Positions 34,639-44,108 are shown, counted from the first letter of the stretch. The stretch: 48,656 bases of DNA from Candidatus Peribacteraceae bacterium (GCA_030750465.1 JASMHZ010000007.1:1-48656), one strand, 5' to 3'. Made by a program: numbers and translations. Notes: generated from the letters alone by a model not told the origin.

Positions 34639-35430
34639 ATGGTACAGGAATTCCCAAATCTTCCGGGATTTATGGATACTGGTGAGCCGCTTATATACGA
34701 TGAGCAGACTTGGCAGTGTGGAGGTTTGACTAATGGAGAATTGGCAGCTGAGAGAGCAGAAATAATAAAATATGATGAAGAGTGGGAAAGAAATCTTTGG
34801 GAAAATGATGCACCAATGTATTTTGATACTTTTTTGGATCAGGCGGCCAGAGATGCACAGGTGGCAGACAATGAAACAGTTTCGGATGATTTGGTGACTG
34901 CCATTATAAATTTTTATGTAGAAGACTTTATGCGGGAGTATCGTAATTCATTTTGTGGAAAAATTGATAAAGACTTAGAAAGAATACAAAAAGAAATAAT
35001 CGTGTTTATTAATAAGGTGCTTGTAGGTATGTGTTTAAATTTATTGTCTGATGAGGATCAAGGAAATGTTGGTACTGCATTGGCTGAGCTGCATAAAAAT
35101 GCAATTTTGCATGGACATTGCCGCGATCCTGAGCGCGTGATAACCACAAATGTGCAAGTTCTAACCTATCCTGTGCATAATGGAATTTATTCTGTGATCA
35201 GAATTGAGGACGAAGGAGATGGTTTTGATTATGAGAAAATGGTAGATCCCACACAGGAAGCACATTTGGAGGATGCTATGGGCCGAGGTATATTGATGAC
35301 CCGAGAGATATTTACTGATGGTTTGGTTTATCCAACTGATGGAAGTGTCGCTCTTATGTGGAAGAAGGTAGGTGAAACAGGTGTAGGTAAATCTAAAACA
35401 GAGACCCCAAAGAGAACATTGTCTCCATAG
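34639..35430 (+). CDS. RsbW/SpoIIAB-like ATPase (anti-sigma candidate)
   Basis: 263 residues. The first ~120 residues are acidic, helical and unassigned. The C-terminal part is a GHKL ATPase fold of the anti-sigma kinase type: N box 'ALAELHKNAILHG', G1 'IEDEGDGFDYEKM', G2 'DAMGRGILMTREIFTDGL', closing strand 'GSVALMWKKV'. No HisKA domain is present, which favours an RsbW-like switch kinase over a sensor kinase. It is 58 bp upstream of the sigma-70 gene on the same strand, so control of that sigma factor is a reasonable inference, though RsbW proteins normally act on alternative sigma factors. No anti-anti-sigma gene is in view. Confidence 0.7.
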   Translation: MVQEFPNLPGFMDTGEPLIYDEQTWQCGGLTNGELAAERAEIIKYDEEWERNLWENDAPMYFDTFLDQAARDAQVADNETVSDDLVTAIINFYVEDFMREYRNSFCGKIDKDLERIQKEIIVFINKVLVGMCLNLLSDEDQGNVGTALAELHKNAILHGHCRDPERVITTNVQVLTYPVHNGIYSVIRIEDEGDGFDYEKMVDPTQEAHLEDAMGRGILMTREIFTDGLVYPTDGSVALMWKKVGETGVGKSKTETPKRTLSP

Positions 35431-35488
35431 GCCCAAAAACCCCACCATATACTAGCTTTATGCCCCATTTATTGTTTAACATGCATCT

Positions 35489-37000
35489 ATGCCAATTGAA
35501 GATGAAGAGAATCCATACGAAGAAGTGCCAGATAAAGAGGCTGAAGATGATCTAGAAACAGATTCTGGTGATCCTCCTGTGGACGAAGACAATCAAGATC
35601 CTGAGCTGATTTTGCAAGGGGATCCAGAAGAACAATCATGGATCGTCGATGCTGTAAGAATATATCTGACCCAAATAGGAGAAATACCTCTTCTTTCAAG
35701 ACAGCAAGAGATCGCGCAGGCGAAAGAGATTGAAGTAACAAGAAGGAGGTTTAGAGGGAGACTTTTGGAATGCGATTATGTAGCACGATATGCCGTTGGA
35801 ACTCTCAAGAAAGCTCACACTGGTGAGCTTCCTTTTGATCGAACTGTACAAGTGAGTGTTTCAGATAGACTGGAAAAAGATCAAGTACTTGGAAGAATGC
35901 CGCACAACTTTAAGACGCTTGATGTGCTTTTAAAAAGAAATAGAGCTGATTACAGAGTTGCTTTAGGGAAAGATCACGGAAAAATGGGAAAGAAAGGTGG
36001 AAAAAGACGCAAAGCCTGGAATAAGCTGCCGCGCAGAAGAAGGAGGGCAGTCCGACTTGTGGAAGAGATGGGACTAAGGACAAATAGAATTGAAAATATG
36101 CTTCCTACATTGGAAGATTTAAGTGCAAGAGTGGATGAAATTCGCAACAAGATGGATACCGGTGAAGCAACCGAAGAAGAAATATCTGAATGTCGGCAAA
36201 TTTTAATTAATACGCAAGAAACACCGACAAGCCTGAGAGAACGAGTTGAGTTTTTAAGAGAAGAATACAGCGAATATCAGCGAGCAAAGAGAGGATTGAG
36301 TGAAGGAAACCTTAGATTGGTTGTATCCATTGCAAAGAAATACAGAAACAGGGGAGTCAGTTTCCTGGATCTGATTCAGGAAGGCAATGCGGGTCTTATG
36401 CGATCGATTGATAAGTTTGAGTACAGAAGAGGATTTAAGTTTTGCACGTACGCAACCTGGTGGATCAGGCAGGCGATTACCCGTGCAGTTGCAGATCAGT
36501 CCAGGACAATAAGGATCCCAGTTCATATGGTCGAGACTATGAGTCGGGTAAGAACTGTCTCCAGGCAATTGTTACAAGATTTGGGTCGTGAACCTAGGCT
36601 GGAGGAAATTGCACGTAAAGCTGGGACAACAGAAGGTGAGGCAAAAAGAGTACTTGCAATGAGCAGATATCCAATAAGTTTGGACGTGCAAGTAGGAAAC
36701 AGTGATGATTCCCATTTTGGGGAACTTATTCCTGATCCTAGTGCAGAAAGTCCAGCGGCCGGGGCGAGCCAGGAAATGCTTCGAAATAGGATTAATGAGG
36801 TCCTAAAAACTCTTAGTTATCGTGAAAGGGAAATAATAAAACTCAGATACGGGCTTGGAGATGGATACAGCTATACGCTTGAGGAAGTAGGACATATTTT
36901 CAAAGTTACACGCGAAAGGGTAAGGCAGATAGAAGCGAAAGCAGTTAGAAAACTTCAGCAGCCAAGCAGAAGCGATGCATTGGTCGGATTTTTAGATTAG
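35489..37000 (+). CDS. rpoD: Primary RNA polymerase sigma factor (sigma-70)
   Basis: 503 residues. Acidic N-terminal region (1-50), region 1.2 '[29 protein letters not shown]', a Lys/Arg-rich non-conserved insert ('[23 protein letters not shown]'), region 2 '[57 protein letters not shown]' read in pieces, region 3 '[14 protein letters not shown]', region 4 '[18 protein letters not shown]' and '[17 protein letters not shown]'. It directs RNA polymerase to -35/-10 promoters. The basic insert between 1.2 and 2 is unusual. A TAACAT box lies 6 bases before the ATG. Confidence 0.95.
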   Translation: MPIEDEENPYEEVPDKEAEDDLETDSGDPPVDEDNQDPELILQGDPEEQSWIVDAVRIYLTQIGEIPLLSRQQEIAQAKEIEVTRRRFRGRLLECDYVARYAVGTLKKAHTGELPFDRTVQVSVSDRLEKDQVLGRMPHNFKTLDVLLKRNRADYRVALGKDHGKMGKKGGKRRKAWNKLPRRRRRAVRLVEEMGLRTNRIENMLPTLEDLSARVDEIRNKMDTGEATEEEISECRQILINTQETPTSLRERVEFLREEYSEYQRAKRGLSEGNLRLVVSIAKKYRNRGVSFLDLIQEGNAGLMRSIDKFEYRRGFKFCTYATWWIRQAITRAVADQSRTIRIPVHMVETMSRVRTVSRQLLQDLGREPRLEEIARKAGTTEGEAKRVLAMSRYPISLDVQVGNSDDSHFGELIPDPSAESPAAGASQEMLRNRINEVLKTLSYREREIIKLRYGLGDGYSYTLEEVGHIFKVTRERVRQIEAKAVRKLQQPSRSDALVGFLD

Positions 37001-37084
37001 CGGTTAAATAGCTCAAGGCTTGGATTAAGGCTGACGGAGAGAAGAAGTAGAACTAATAAAAATAGACTGCGTATATATATAGAA

Positions 37085-37131
37085 CAACTATTTAACTAAA
37101 TAGTTGATATATGATAAATGCCAGTTATAAT
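37085..37131 (+). promoter_or_regulatory. Operator and promoter of the ArsR-type gene
   Basis: Perfect inverted repeat CAACTATTT-AACT-AAATAGTTG (37085-37106) runs into the -35 box TTGATA (37104-37109). After 16 bases TATAAT (37126-37131) stands 6 bases before ATG 37138. A dimeric repressor bound here would block RNA polymerase, so autoregulation is likely and the mRNA leaderless. Confidence 0.7.
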
Positions 37132-37137
37132 GTAAAT

Positions 37138-37407
37138 ATGAAATCAAGGTTGTTATTGGATAGACAATTGAAAGCATTGGCCAATCGCAGGCGTTTGGAT
37201 GTGCTGGCATTCTTGAAGAAAAATCATTCCGCATACGTAGGAGAAATTACAAAAGAAATCGGCATCTCTATGCAGGCATTGTCCAAGCATTTAAAGCAGC
37301 TCGCTGATGCTAATATTGTTACTTCGAAGAAGCGTGGCCTGTATGTCACATACAGATTATTTGTACCGCAAAGTTCGATTGTAAGAAAAGTACTTCAAGA
37401 GCTCTAG
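37138..37407 (+). CDS. ArsR-family winged-helix regulator
   Basis: 89 residues from 'MKSRLLLDRQLKALANRRRLDVL' (the ATG at 37111 lies between operator and -10 and is not the likely start). The winged helix is typical: 'LKALANRRRLDVLAFLKK', recognition helix 'ISMQALSKHLKQLADANIV', wing 'SKKRGLYVTYRL'. No metal-binding CxC as in ArsR/SmtB proper, so the signal is unknown. It overlaps the convergent kinase-like gene by 4 bp. Confidence 0.88.
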   Translation: MKSRLLLDRQLKALANRRRLDVLAFLKKNHSAYVGEITKEIGISMQALSKHLKQLADANIVTSKKRGLYVTYRLFVPQSSIVRKVLQEL

Positions 37408-37964
37408 TCCTTCTTATAAAACTTCCCAAGTTCAGCAATTGCAATGGTCAAATATTGCGAGAAGGGGACTCGTTCATGGATTGTTATATCAGCCACTTCT
37501 TTGTATAGAGGATTTCTCTTTGCAAGCAAATCAGAAGCGATTACATCCGGATCTTTGTCTGCGAACTCATGGCGCTCCTTCTTGGCTTCTGCAATATGCT
37601 TCTTAACCTTTTCTTTTCCAGCTCGTATCCAAATAACTGCTGATTTGTTTTTGAGTGCCGATCGTACCTCATCGGATTCAATGGCTCCGCCGCCTGTAAT
37701 GATCAGGTTTCCGGGCTTGAGTGATTCAATTATGATTTGTGATTCAAGTTTTCTAAAATTCTCTTCTCCGTTTTTAGAAATATAATCTTTAATAATTCCA
37801 TTGCGCTTGATAAATTCCTGATCAATATCGATTCTGTTCAGCTTCAGTTTGGATGATAGGCGTTTGCCGAAATTAGATTTGCCAACTGCGTTCATGCCGA
37901 CTAATGCGACGCATCGGTCAGATTTCTTTTTGTTGCCTCTAAAAAACTTACGCATTAATTTCAT
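37404..37964 (-). CDS. Shikimate kinase-like P-loop kinase
   Basis: 186 residues. Walker A 'VALVGMNAVGKSNFGKRLSSKL', 'IDIDQEFIKRNG' (Asp that binds the sugar-like substrate in shikimate kinase), 'FRKLESQII' (Arg/Glu), 'LIITGGGAI' (GGG loop) and a lid with Arg ('KKERHEFADKDPDV'). This is the full AroK layout at the usual length. No other aromatic-pathway gene is nearby, and CPR-type genomes often lack that pathway, so a related small-molecule kinase such as gluconate kinase is possible. Confidence 0.75.
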   Translation of the reverse strand: MKLMRKFFRGNKKKSDRCVALVGMNAVGKSNFGKRLSSKLKLNRIDIDQEFIKRNGIIKDYISKNGEENFRKLESQIIIESLKPGNLIITGGGAIESDEVRSALKNKSAVIWIRAGKEKVKKHIAEAKKERHEFADKDPDVIASDLLAKRNPLYKEVADITIHERVPFSQYLTIAIAELGKFYKKD

Positions 37965-37983
37965 TACTTGAGCAGTTTACTCT

Positions 37984-38854
37984 TTATTTCACATCGCAGA
38001 CAAAATCAAACTTCTTTTTGAGTCTCCTATTCACTCTATCAATCATCTTCTGGTTTTCGCTAAACCTCCTTTCAACTCGAGGGCAAACGCGATCATGCAT
38101 TTTTTGCATTTCAGCAGAGAGACCATTGCTCCCAGTTACAACCAGCATTGGTGGAAGGTCAGAATCAGGCTCAAGAAGAGCCCCGCATCCGGTTGAGGGA
38201 AGGGTCGAGCCGCTCAGAGTTGAGCCTGAGCCTAATAAAGCATCTTCATCTGATGAAGGCTTTTCTGGTGCAGAGAATCTCTTGTCTTGTTGAACAATGC
38301 CCAGCGCCATCAATATCTTTCGGCGCATTCTTGCAGGTTGATTGGCGCTGTTTCCGGATGCAGCTGCTCCAAATATTCCCATGTCCGAGAACGCGGTAGT
38401 AGTACACGTTATAGTGTTGGCGGATGTATTAACTGAACAGCCGGATAGTTCAAACCAATTAGAACCGTCGTATCTATGTATCTCCAACGTTGTCGTACCA
38501 TACTATTTTATCGCCGCTGTTTGCAGCACCGGCTATGACATCAACATCGCCATCTTCGTCCAGGTCAACTGGCAGAACGGTTTCCGCATCAGTAAAACTT
38601 CCATCAATTGTATTTTTAGTAAAATTCTCGGAACCATCATTTTCATGCCAATAAACGTCATCCCCATTAAAATATGCTGATACTGCATCCATATCGCCAT
38701 CGCTATCCACGTCTGCAAGATAGCAATCGGTACTTCTAGTAGAATCAATCGAACTTTCGGTAAACGTAAGGACCTTCGCAAATATGATTCCTGCAGGAAT
38801 CAGCAGTATGAGCATTAAGGTAAATCCCAATAGTTTTACTACTTTTCGACGCAT
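37984..38854 (-). pseudogene. Broken VCBS-repeat surface protein
   Basis: Two ORFs in different frames overlap by 14 bp. The upstream one (38474-38854, 126 residues) has a signal peptide and two VCBS/FG-GAP repeats ('DVDSDGDMDAV', 'DLDEDGDVDVI'), then stops right after 'KIVWYDN'. The downstream one (37984-38487) begins 'LEIHRYDGSNWFEL' and ends with the C-X28-C motif 'RVCPRVERRF' to 'KKKFDFVC'. Compared with the intact 739-residue protein at 41685, most of the middle is gone and the join is out of frame, so a deletion probably destroyed this copy. Confidence 0.75.
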
Positions 38855-38953
38855 ATTATTAGCAATGGGTTAATTGCTAGTTTGAGAACGATTTTATATG
38901 AGTTTAAGCGCTCTATAAAGCTAATATGCTTGATCTCAAGGACTGTTCATTTT

Positions 38954-40909
38954 CTACATCCTCTCCGGCATCTCGAAGTGAAGCAAATCAGATGCATTTC
39001 GAATGACTTGCTGGCAAGCTTTTACAAGTGCAACTCTGAATGATTTAAGCGGTTCAGGTGCTTTGTTTACATCTTGTGATTGATAGAAGGTGTTTACGAG
39101 CTGAGTAAGTTGATCGAGTGAGTTTGCGATCTTATGAGGTGAGTTGCTTCTCATAGCCTCGCTGACGGTATTTGGGAACATAGAGAGAAGAACCAACATC
39201 TTCTTTTCCACCTGAGATATGTCTGCAGGAACTTCAAATTTTTCCGAGTAATCTTCCGCTTTCTTCAAAATACTTCCAAGTCTGCAGTAAGTATATTGGA
39301 TATAAGGGCATCCGCCGGACTCAAGCGACTTCGCCGCATCGGGATTAAATTCAATGTCTTTTTCTCGATCCTGTCTTAAGTCATTGTAAATCACAGTGCC
39401 GATTCCGACTTTGTTGGCAATATCTTGTTCTTCATCGTTCAGATCGGAACTTTCGCCAAGGTCTGTCTTTCGCTTTTGGATCAATTCTTTTGCAGCCGAG
39501 ATAGATTCATCCAGGATATCATTTAGCAAGATTACTTTTCCTTCTCGTGTCTTCATCTTCTTCCCTTCCATATTCAAATGGCCGAATGAAACATGGACAG
39601 CTTTACCCAGCTTGCAGTAATCCAGTTGATCGACAATGTTAAATAACATCATAAAGTGCGGGCGTTGTTCTTTGCCTACCGCATAAATAATCTTCTCTGC
39701 TCCCAATTCCTCAGCTCGGTATCTGATGGTTGCAACATCACGGGTCAGATACAAAGTACCTCCGTTTGGTTTGACGATTATTTCATCCTTCCAAACCATA
39801 TCTTCTGCCTTATCATCCTTGTTAACTCTTGTTTTCATTACATTTGGATTTTCTTTGCCGGTACTCGGGTCAGATAGAGTTTGGCCAGGGAAAACAATCG
39901 CACCTTCTTCACCTTTTTTGAATACTTCTAGATTTAGACCGTCTTCTGTAACGGCAGGCATCTTGTCATCGTAAAAACTTTCTCCCATCATACCATCGAA
40001 AGGAATTTGGATTTTGTCGTAAACTTTGTAAAAACACTCCATGCTCCAATCCCGAATCTTGAACCAAAGGTCAATCAATTCATCATCTCCCTGCTCAAGC
40101 TTTAGCGATAACTCCCGTGCTTCGTCCATTGCTTTGGGGTCCTTGATCGACTCTTCACCGAACTTCCTATAAATGTGCATAAGAGTTCCAGAGGGATCAG
40201 TCTCCAATTCTTTTTTAAACTCATCCCCTCGCTCAGACATCTCTTTATTATATTGGTAAATAACTTTACCGAATGTAGTACCCGTATCGCCTAAGTGATT
40301 TATTCCAAAACTCACGTATCCTCCTGCTTCATAAATCTTGTAAAGCGAGTATCCAATTATTGTTGAACGCAGATGTCCAGCAGTCATATTCTTTGCAATA
40401 TTCGGGGCTGAGTAATCCAGAATAACGACTTTTCCATCACCTTCATTAAACGAACCGAAATCATCAGAAAGTTTCTTGATTTCATCTAGCACTCTCGCAA
40501 AGTATGACGCGTGATTAAGTTTTATATTCACAAATGCTCCGCCCTTAAGAGGGATTACATCAACTTCATTTACTGAATCAAGTTTCTTGATCTCATCAGC
40601 TAAGCCTTTGGCAACTTCTTCCGGATCTTTACCTGCCTCTCGTGCGACGCTTCCTACGTTAAATGCAAGATCAACATCCTCGGTACCTTTCAGTTTTGAC
40701 GGGGGTTGAGTGATCTTGAAAGCCTCGGGGTTAAGTCCAAGTTTCTTGGCAATTGCTTCAACGTCAGTAACAAGTTTATAAAATGAGTAATCTCCAAGAG
40801 AGGGGAGGGCTCTCTTCTTTGAATCAGTAATCTTCTTCTTTAGATCAGACTTAACTTGGGTATCAAGTTTACTGTTGAATTCTGCCAATTTGTCTTTGCC
40901 TGAGGGCAT
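38954..40909 (-). CDS. argS: Arginyl-tRNA synthetase
   Basis: 651 residues. The N-terminal Add-1 domain includes 'NIKLNHASYFARVL'. The HIGH motif appears as 'APNIAKNMTAGHLRSTIIG', followed by 'INHLGDTGTTFGKVIYQY', typical of ArgRS; the KMSK equivalent is 'MEGKKMKTREGKVILLND'. The C-terminal anticodon-binding part has 'YIQYTYCRLGSILKKAE' and ends 'LHFEMPERM'. It charges tRNA-Arg. Slightly longer than E. coli ArgS (577), mainly in the catalytic insertion. Heptamer repeats lie just upstream of the start. Confidence 0.95.
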   Translation of the reverse strand: MPSGKDKLAEFNSKLDTQVKSDLKKKITDSKKRALPSLGDYSFYKLVTDVEAIAKKLGLNPEAFKITQPPSKLKGTEDVDLAFNVGSVAREAGKDPEEVAKGLADEIKKLDSVNEVDVIPLKGGAFVNIKLNHASYFARVLDEIKKLSDDFGSFNEGDGKVVILDYSAPNIAKNMTAGHLRSTIIGYSLYKIYEAGGYVSFGINHLGDTGTTFGKVIYQYNKEMSERGDEFKKELETDPSGTLMHIYRKFGEESIKDPKAMDEARELSLKLEQGDDELIDLWFKIRDWSMECFYKVYDKIQIPFDGMMGESFYDDKMPAVTEDGLNLEVFKKGEEGAIVFPGQTLSDPSTGKENPNVMKTRVNKDDKAEDMVWKDEIIVKPNGGTLYLTRDVATIRYRAEELGAEKIIYAVGKEQRPHFMMLFNIVDQLDYCKLGKAVHVSFGHLNMEGKKMKTREGKVILLNDILDESISAAKELIQKRKTDLGESSDLNDEEQDIANKVGIGTVIYNDLRQDREKDIEFNPDAAKSLESGGCPYIQYTYCRLGSILKKAEDYSEKFEVPADISQVEKKMLVLLSMFPNTVSEAMRSNSPHKIANSLDQLTQLVNTFYQSQDVNKAPEPLKSFRVALVKACQQVIRNASDLLHFEMPERM

Positions 40910-40966
40910 TATGGGATAAAGATAGCAGTCTGGCGGGGATTTTGCATTAAGATTTGGTCAATTAAC

Positions 40967-41073
40967 TAGTCACAGGTCACAGGTCGCTGGTCGCAAGAAT
41001 GGTCACAAGTCGCAAGTCGAAGGTCCTGTGACATGTGACCTGAGACCAAGCTTGTGACTTGTGACTTGAGACA
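40967..41073. repeat. Heptamer repeat GTCACAG/GTCGCAA forming a long hairpin
   Basis: Left arm: GTCACAG, GTCACAG, GTCGCTG, GTCGCAA, then GTCACAA, GTCGCAA, GTCGAAG. The right arm (CTGTGACATGTGACC, CTTGTGACTTGTGACTTGAGAC) is its approximate reverse complement, so the tract folds back on itself. Confidence 0.8.
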
Positions 41074-41113
41074 TTTTCTCAATTATCAAAACTTATTTTT
41101 TTCCACGTCAAAA

Positions 41114-41135
41114 ACGCGGCGCACAGGCGCCGCGT
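41114..41135 (-). terminator. Rho-independent terminator
   Basis: ACGCGGCGC-CTGT-GCGCCGCGT followed by TTTTTG on the minus strand; 9-bp perfect stem placed right after the primase relic. Confidence 0.85.
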
Positions 41136-41158
41136 CTTGATTGCCAACCTTTGAGGGG

Positions 41159-41627
41159 TCAGCCGTTCTGCTTGAATACCACATCAATTCCAGCTTCCTT
41201 AGCCGATTTCTGTATCACTTCTTCAACATCGTACTCATCTGAACTTTCATTATAACTCTGCACTTCCAATGGAGGATTGTCAGGAGGAATGTAATATTCA
41301 TCCAATAAGTGTTGAAGCTCATAAGGCTCCTTATCAAGCTCATTCCAAATCAGCCTGCATTTATAGGATTTTTTTGGATTCTTAAGATGAAGGGAGCCGG
41401 GCAATCTGAAGACCCTTGTTACATCTTTTGCCCCAGGGTCTCCATCAAAGTGTTGAATCAGATACTTAGTTGTCCAATGATGCATCTCTACACCCTTTGG
41501 TCCTCCAACTGGATTAACACGCCATATGGGTTGCAAACCATTTTTTGTATCGATGATTGCGTGTGGTGGAAGCTTTGCGCAAAATGACTGTGGCGGAAAT
41601 AAGAGAGTTAATTGAACAGCACCAAGA
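41159..41627 (-). pseudogene. RepB/AEP-type primase fragment
   Basis: The ORF track starts at 41536, but the same frame stays open to about 41627 without a good start codon ('PPHAIIDTKNGLQPIWRVN'). The segment 'DVTRVFRLPGSLHLKNP' plus 'YKCRLIW' matches the C-terminal part of archaeo-eukaryotic-type primase/RepB domains of plasmids and phages. The catalytic N-terminal half is absent. About 150 residues remain, followed by an acidic tail and a strong terminator. A remnant of a mobile replicon. Confidence 0.6.
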
Positions 41628-41684
41628 AATATTTAAAAGACACGGCCTAGTTTTGGAGCAGAGGAATTTGCAGTATAGAGGACC

Positions 41685-43904
41685 TTAAACTTCGCACACA
41701 AAACCAAATCTCTTATTCAGCCTCTTATTTACCCTATCAACCATTTTTGCGTCTCCCGAAAATCTTCTTTCAACCCGCGGGCACACACGATCCATAATCT
41801 TTTTGGATTCTTCCGACAGTTCACTGCTTTCTGTTACGACTATTGACGGAGGCAGACTTGCTTCGGGATTCTGATCTAAACCGGAACCCTCTTGTCCCGG
41901 ATTCAGCGGCGGTGTGGCTTTGGGTGCAGAAGACTTTTTGAATCTAAATTTTTGAGCTTCTTTTACTCGCTTTGCGTAGGCTTTATAAGTTGGGTTTTGC
42001 ACCTTCTTTATTTTTGGTCCGGCATTGCGATTTGTTTGCGATCTTTTGACGCCTCTTCCTTTTATCAGGCTTGATCTCCTGTTTCTGGCGCTACCCTTTC
42101 CGGATGCTGCGGTTGTAAAGTTCCATGTTGTCGCATCAGTAATGCCTGCGTAGCTCCTGCCGTTTGCATCATAGAAAGCCATTGCATCTATCTTTATGTA
42201 ATAACTTATGGATGAATCGAGGTCGGCGACAGGATCGATAGTAACTGTAGTTGTTCCGCACCCCGTAACAGTGCCGGTAGCAGTACTGACCTGTTCGACT
42301 ACGGAGTCACCGGAAGTTTTGTAAATGGTTACGTATCCCGTACCCGTTAGTCCTGTTGTTTCCGAAAAAGTAATTTCCAAATTCGATGTAGCGGTTACAT
42401 CAGTGGCATTATCCGTGGGGGACAGAGTGGATGCTGTGGGATTGGTCTCGTCTGCAGTTGTAAAGCTCCAGGTGGTAGTATCAGAGATTCCCGCGTAATG
42501 ATTGCCGGATGCATCGGGTGCAAAGTTTGAGTCTACTTGTACATAGTAAGCGGTAAGCTCATCCAGATCCGAACTGGGATTGATGGTAAGGTCAGTTGTT
42601 CCGGAGCCTGTTACACCGCCGGTTGCAGCACTTATTTGCTCCACTATCGAGTCGTCTGATCCTTTGTAAATCGTCAGATATCCTGTCCCTGTCGATTCAA
42701 TGGTCTCGTTGAAAGTCATAGTCAGGTTACTGTTCGTAGCAATTCCCGTTGCATCATCCGCAGGCGTCTTGCTTGAAAGAGTTGGAGCGGTGGTGTCTGT
42801 TGCAGACTTATACCAGGCTATATCGCCCGACCATGATTGCTTGGGTCCGACGACAACATCCTTAATACCGTCTCCATCTATGTCTCCGACATGCAAGAAG
42901 CCGACATTTGTCTGATCGGCATCTATGGTTCGTTTTGTGAAATTGCCCGAGCCGTCATTTTCGTACCAAAGAACATCATCGTCATTACTGGCTACCAAAA
43001 TGATATCGTTATCTCCGTCTCCATCCAGATCATCCACAAAGGCATCATCCGGACCGTCCACTCCGCTGGTGAAAATTTCATTCTCGGTAAATGATTCGCT
43101 GCCGTCATTTTCGAACCATGACAATTGGTCGCTTGTGGATATGGCTACAACATCAAGGTCATTATCGCCGTCCATATCTTTTACCTGGACTGCCTGAACG
43201 CTGGTGAATGTCGCATCAATATCAATTTCGGTGAAGCTCTCGCTTCCGTCGTTATTATACCATTGAACGCCGTCGCTTGAGGAACCGACAACGACGTCTA
43301 TGTCGCCGTCTTCATCCAAATCCACTGCATCCACAACCCAGGCTCCGCTACAGTCACTGTCGATTGTTGTTTTTGTAAATGATTCAGATCCGTTGTTATC
43401 GTACCAAAGCACATCTCCAAGAGTGAAAACCATAACGACCACATCCAGATCATCGTCGCCGTCAACATCTATAACTTCCAGATCAACTGCTCCATTGATT
43501 GATGCATCGATTGATTTCTCGGTAAAACTTTCTGATCCGTTGTTGTCGTACCAAACAACTTTGTCTCCGCCGTTTGCCGCAGCAAGTACCACATCCAGAT
43601 CGCCGTCTTCATCCAAGTCGATGGGATGCACCGTTTGCGGATCGGTAAAACTTCCATCGATGTCGGTCTTGGTAAAACTTTCCGATCCGTCGTTTTTGTA
43701 CCAAACCACTTCATCATACGCGGTGTCCGCAGAAATAATATCTGCATCACCGTCTTCATCCAGATCGATAATGTAAAGAGTATTTGTTCTGTAGTTCGAT
43801 TGAATCACGCTTTCTGTAAATGTAAGTACGGCTGCTATTCCCAAAGAAATTGGTACGAGAAGTATCAGTAATACGGCGCATATTTTCAGTCGGATGTGAC
43901 TCAT
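41685..43904 (-). CDS. Large surface protein: VCBS/FG-GAP propeller, two SbsA-Ig domains, C-X28-C motif
   Basis: 739 residues. Signal peptide (1-25). Residues 30-345 hold seven FG-GAP/VCBS repeats, each about 45 residues with a calcium-type loop ('DLDEDGDADII', 'DVDGDDDLDVV') and 'VVWYDNNGSESFT', which should close into a beta-propeller. Then two SbsA/Big_5 Ig-like domains ('PADDATGIATNSNLTMTFNE', 'SPTDNATDVTATSNLEITFS'), a basic linker (about 590-660) and the terminal motif 'RVCPRVERRFSGDAKMVDRV' to 'NKRFGFVC'. Probably cell-surface adhesion; the last motif may be an anchoring or sorting signal. Confidence 0.85.
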   Translation of the reverse strand: MSHIRLKICAVLLILLVPISLGIAAVLTFTESVIQSNYRTNTLYIIDLDEDGDADIISADTAYDEVVWYKNDGSESFTKTDIDGSFTDPQTVHPIDLDEDGDLDVVLAAANGGDKVVWYDNNGSESFTEKSIDASINGAVDLEVIDVDGDDDLDVVVMVFTLGDVLWYDNNGSESFTKTTIDSDCSGAWVVDAVDLDEDGDIDVVVGSSSDGVQWYNNDGSESFTEIDIDATFTSVQAVQVKDMDGDNDLDVVAISTSDQLSWFENDGSESFTENEIFTSGVDGPDDAFVDDLDGDGDNDIILVASNDDDVLWYENDGSGNFTKRTIDADQTNVGFLHVGDIDGDGIKDVVVGPKQSWSGDIAWYKSATDTTAPTLSSKTPADDATGIATNSNLTMTFNETIESTGTGYLTIYKGSDDSIVEQISAATGGVTGSGTTDLTINPSSDLDELTAYYVQVDSNFAPDASGNHYAGISDTTTWSFTTADETNPTASTLSPTDNATDVTATSNLEITFSETTGLTGTGYVTIYKTSGDSVVEQVSTATGTVTGCGTTTVTIDPVADLDSSISYYIKIDAMAFYDANGRSYAGITDATTWNFTTAASGKGSARNRRSSLIKGRGVKRSQTNRNAGPKIKKVQNPTYKAYAKRVKEAQKFRFKKSSAPKATPPLNPGQEGSGLDQNPEASLPPSIVVTESSELSEESKKIMDRVCPRVERRFSGDAKMVDRVNKRLNKRFGFVCEV

Positions 43905-44071
43905 GAAACAGCAACGGGTTAATCGCTATTAGCGCACATGCTAGACAAAAAATCACTGCCTGTACATATAATTTATTCGGTGTGTTGGGTTTGGTTTACT
44001 TGGGGGAGCATTTTTAAAATATTGAAACCAAATTATCTCCGGTATTTGCATGCATATGAGTTAATTTTAAT

Positions 44072-44077
44072 TATAAT
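44072..44077 (+). promoter_or_regulatory. -10 box of the tmRNA gene
   Basis: TATAAT, 31 bases before the tmRNA 5' end; the -35 box is not clear. Confidence 0.4.
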
Positions 44078-44108
44078 AGATGAGTTCATTTTGCTCGTTT
44101 AAATCTTC

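Noticed and set aside
43300-43776. Ser-rich plus-strand ORF
   Set aside because: Antisense of the VCBS repeats; composition reflects the GAT/GAC-rich repeats.
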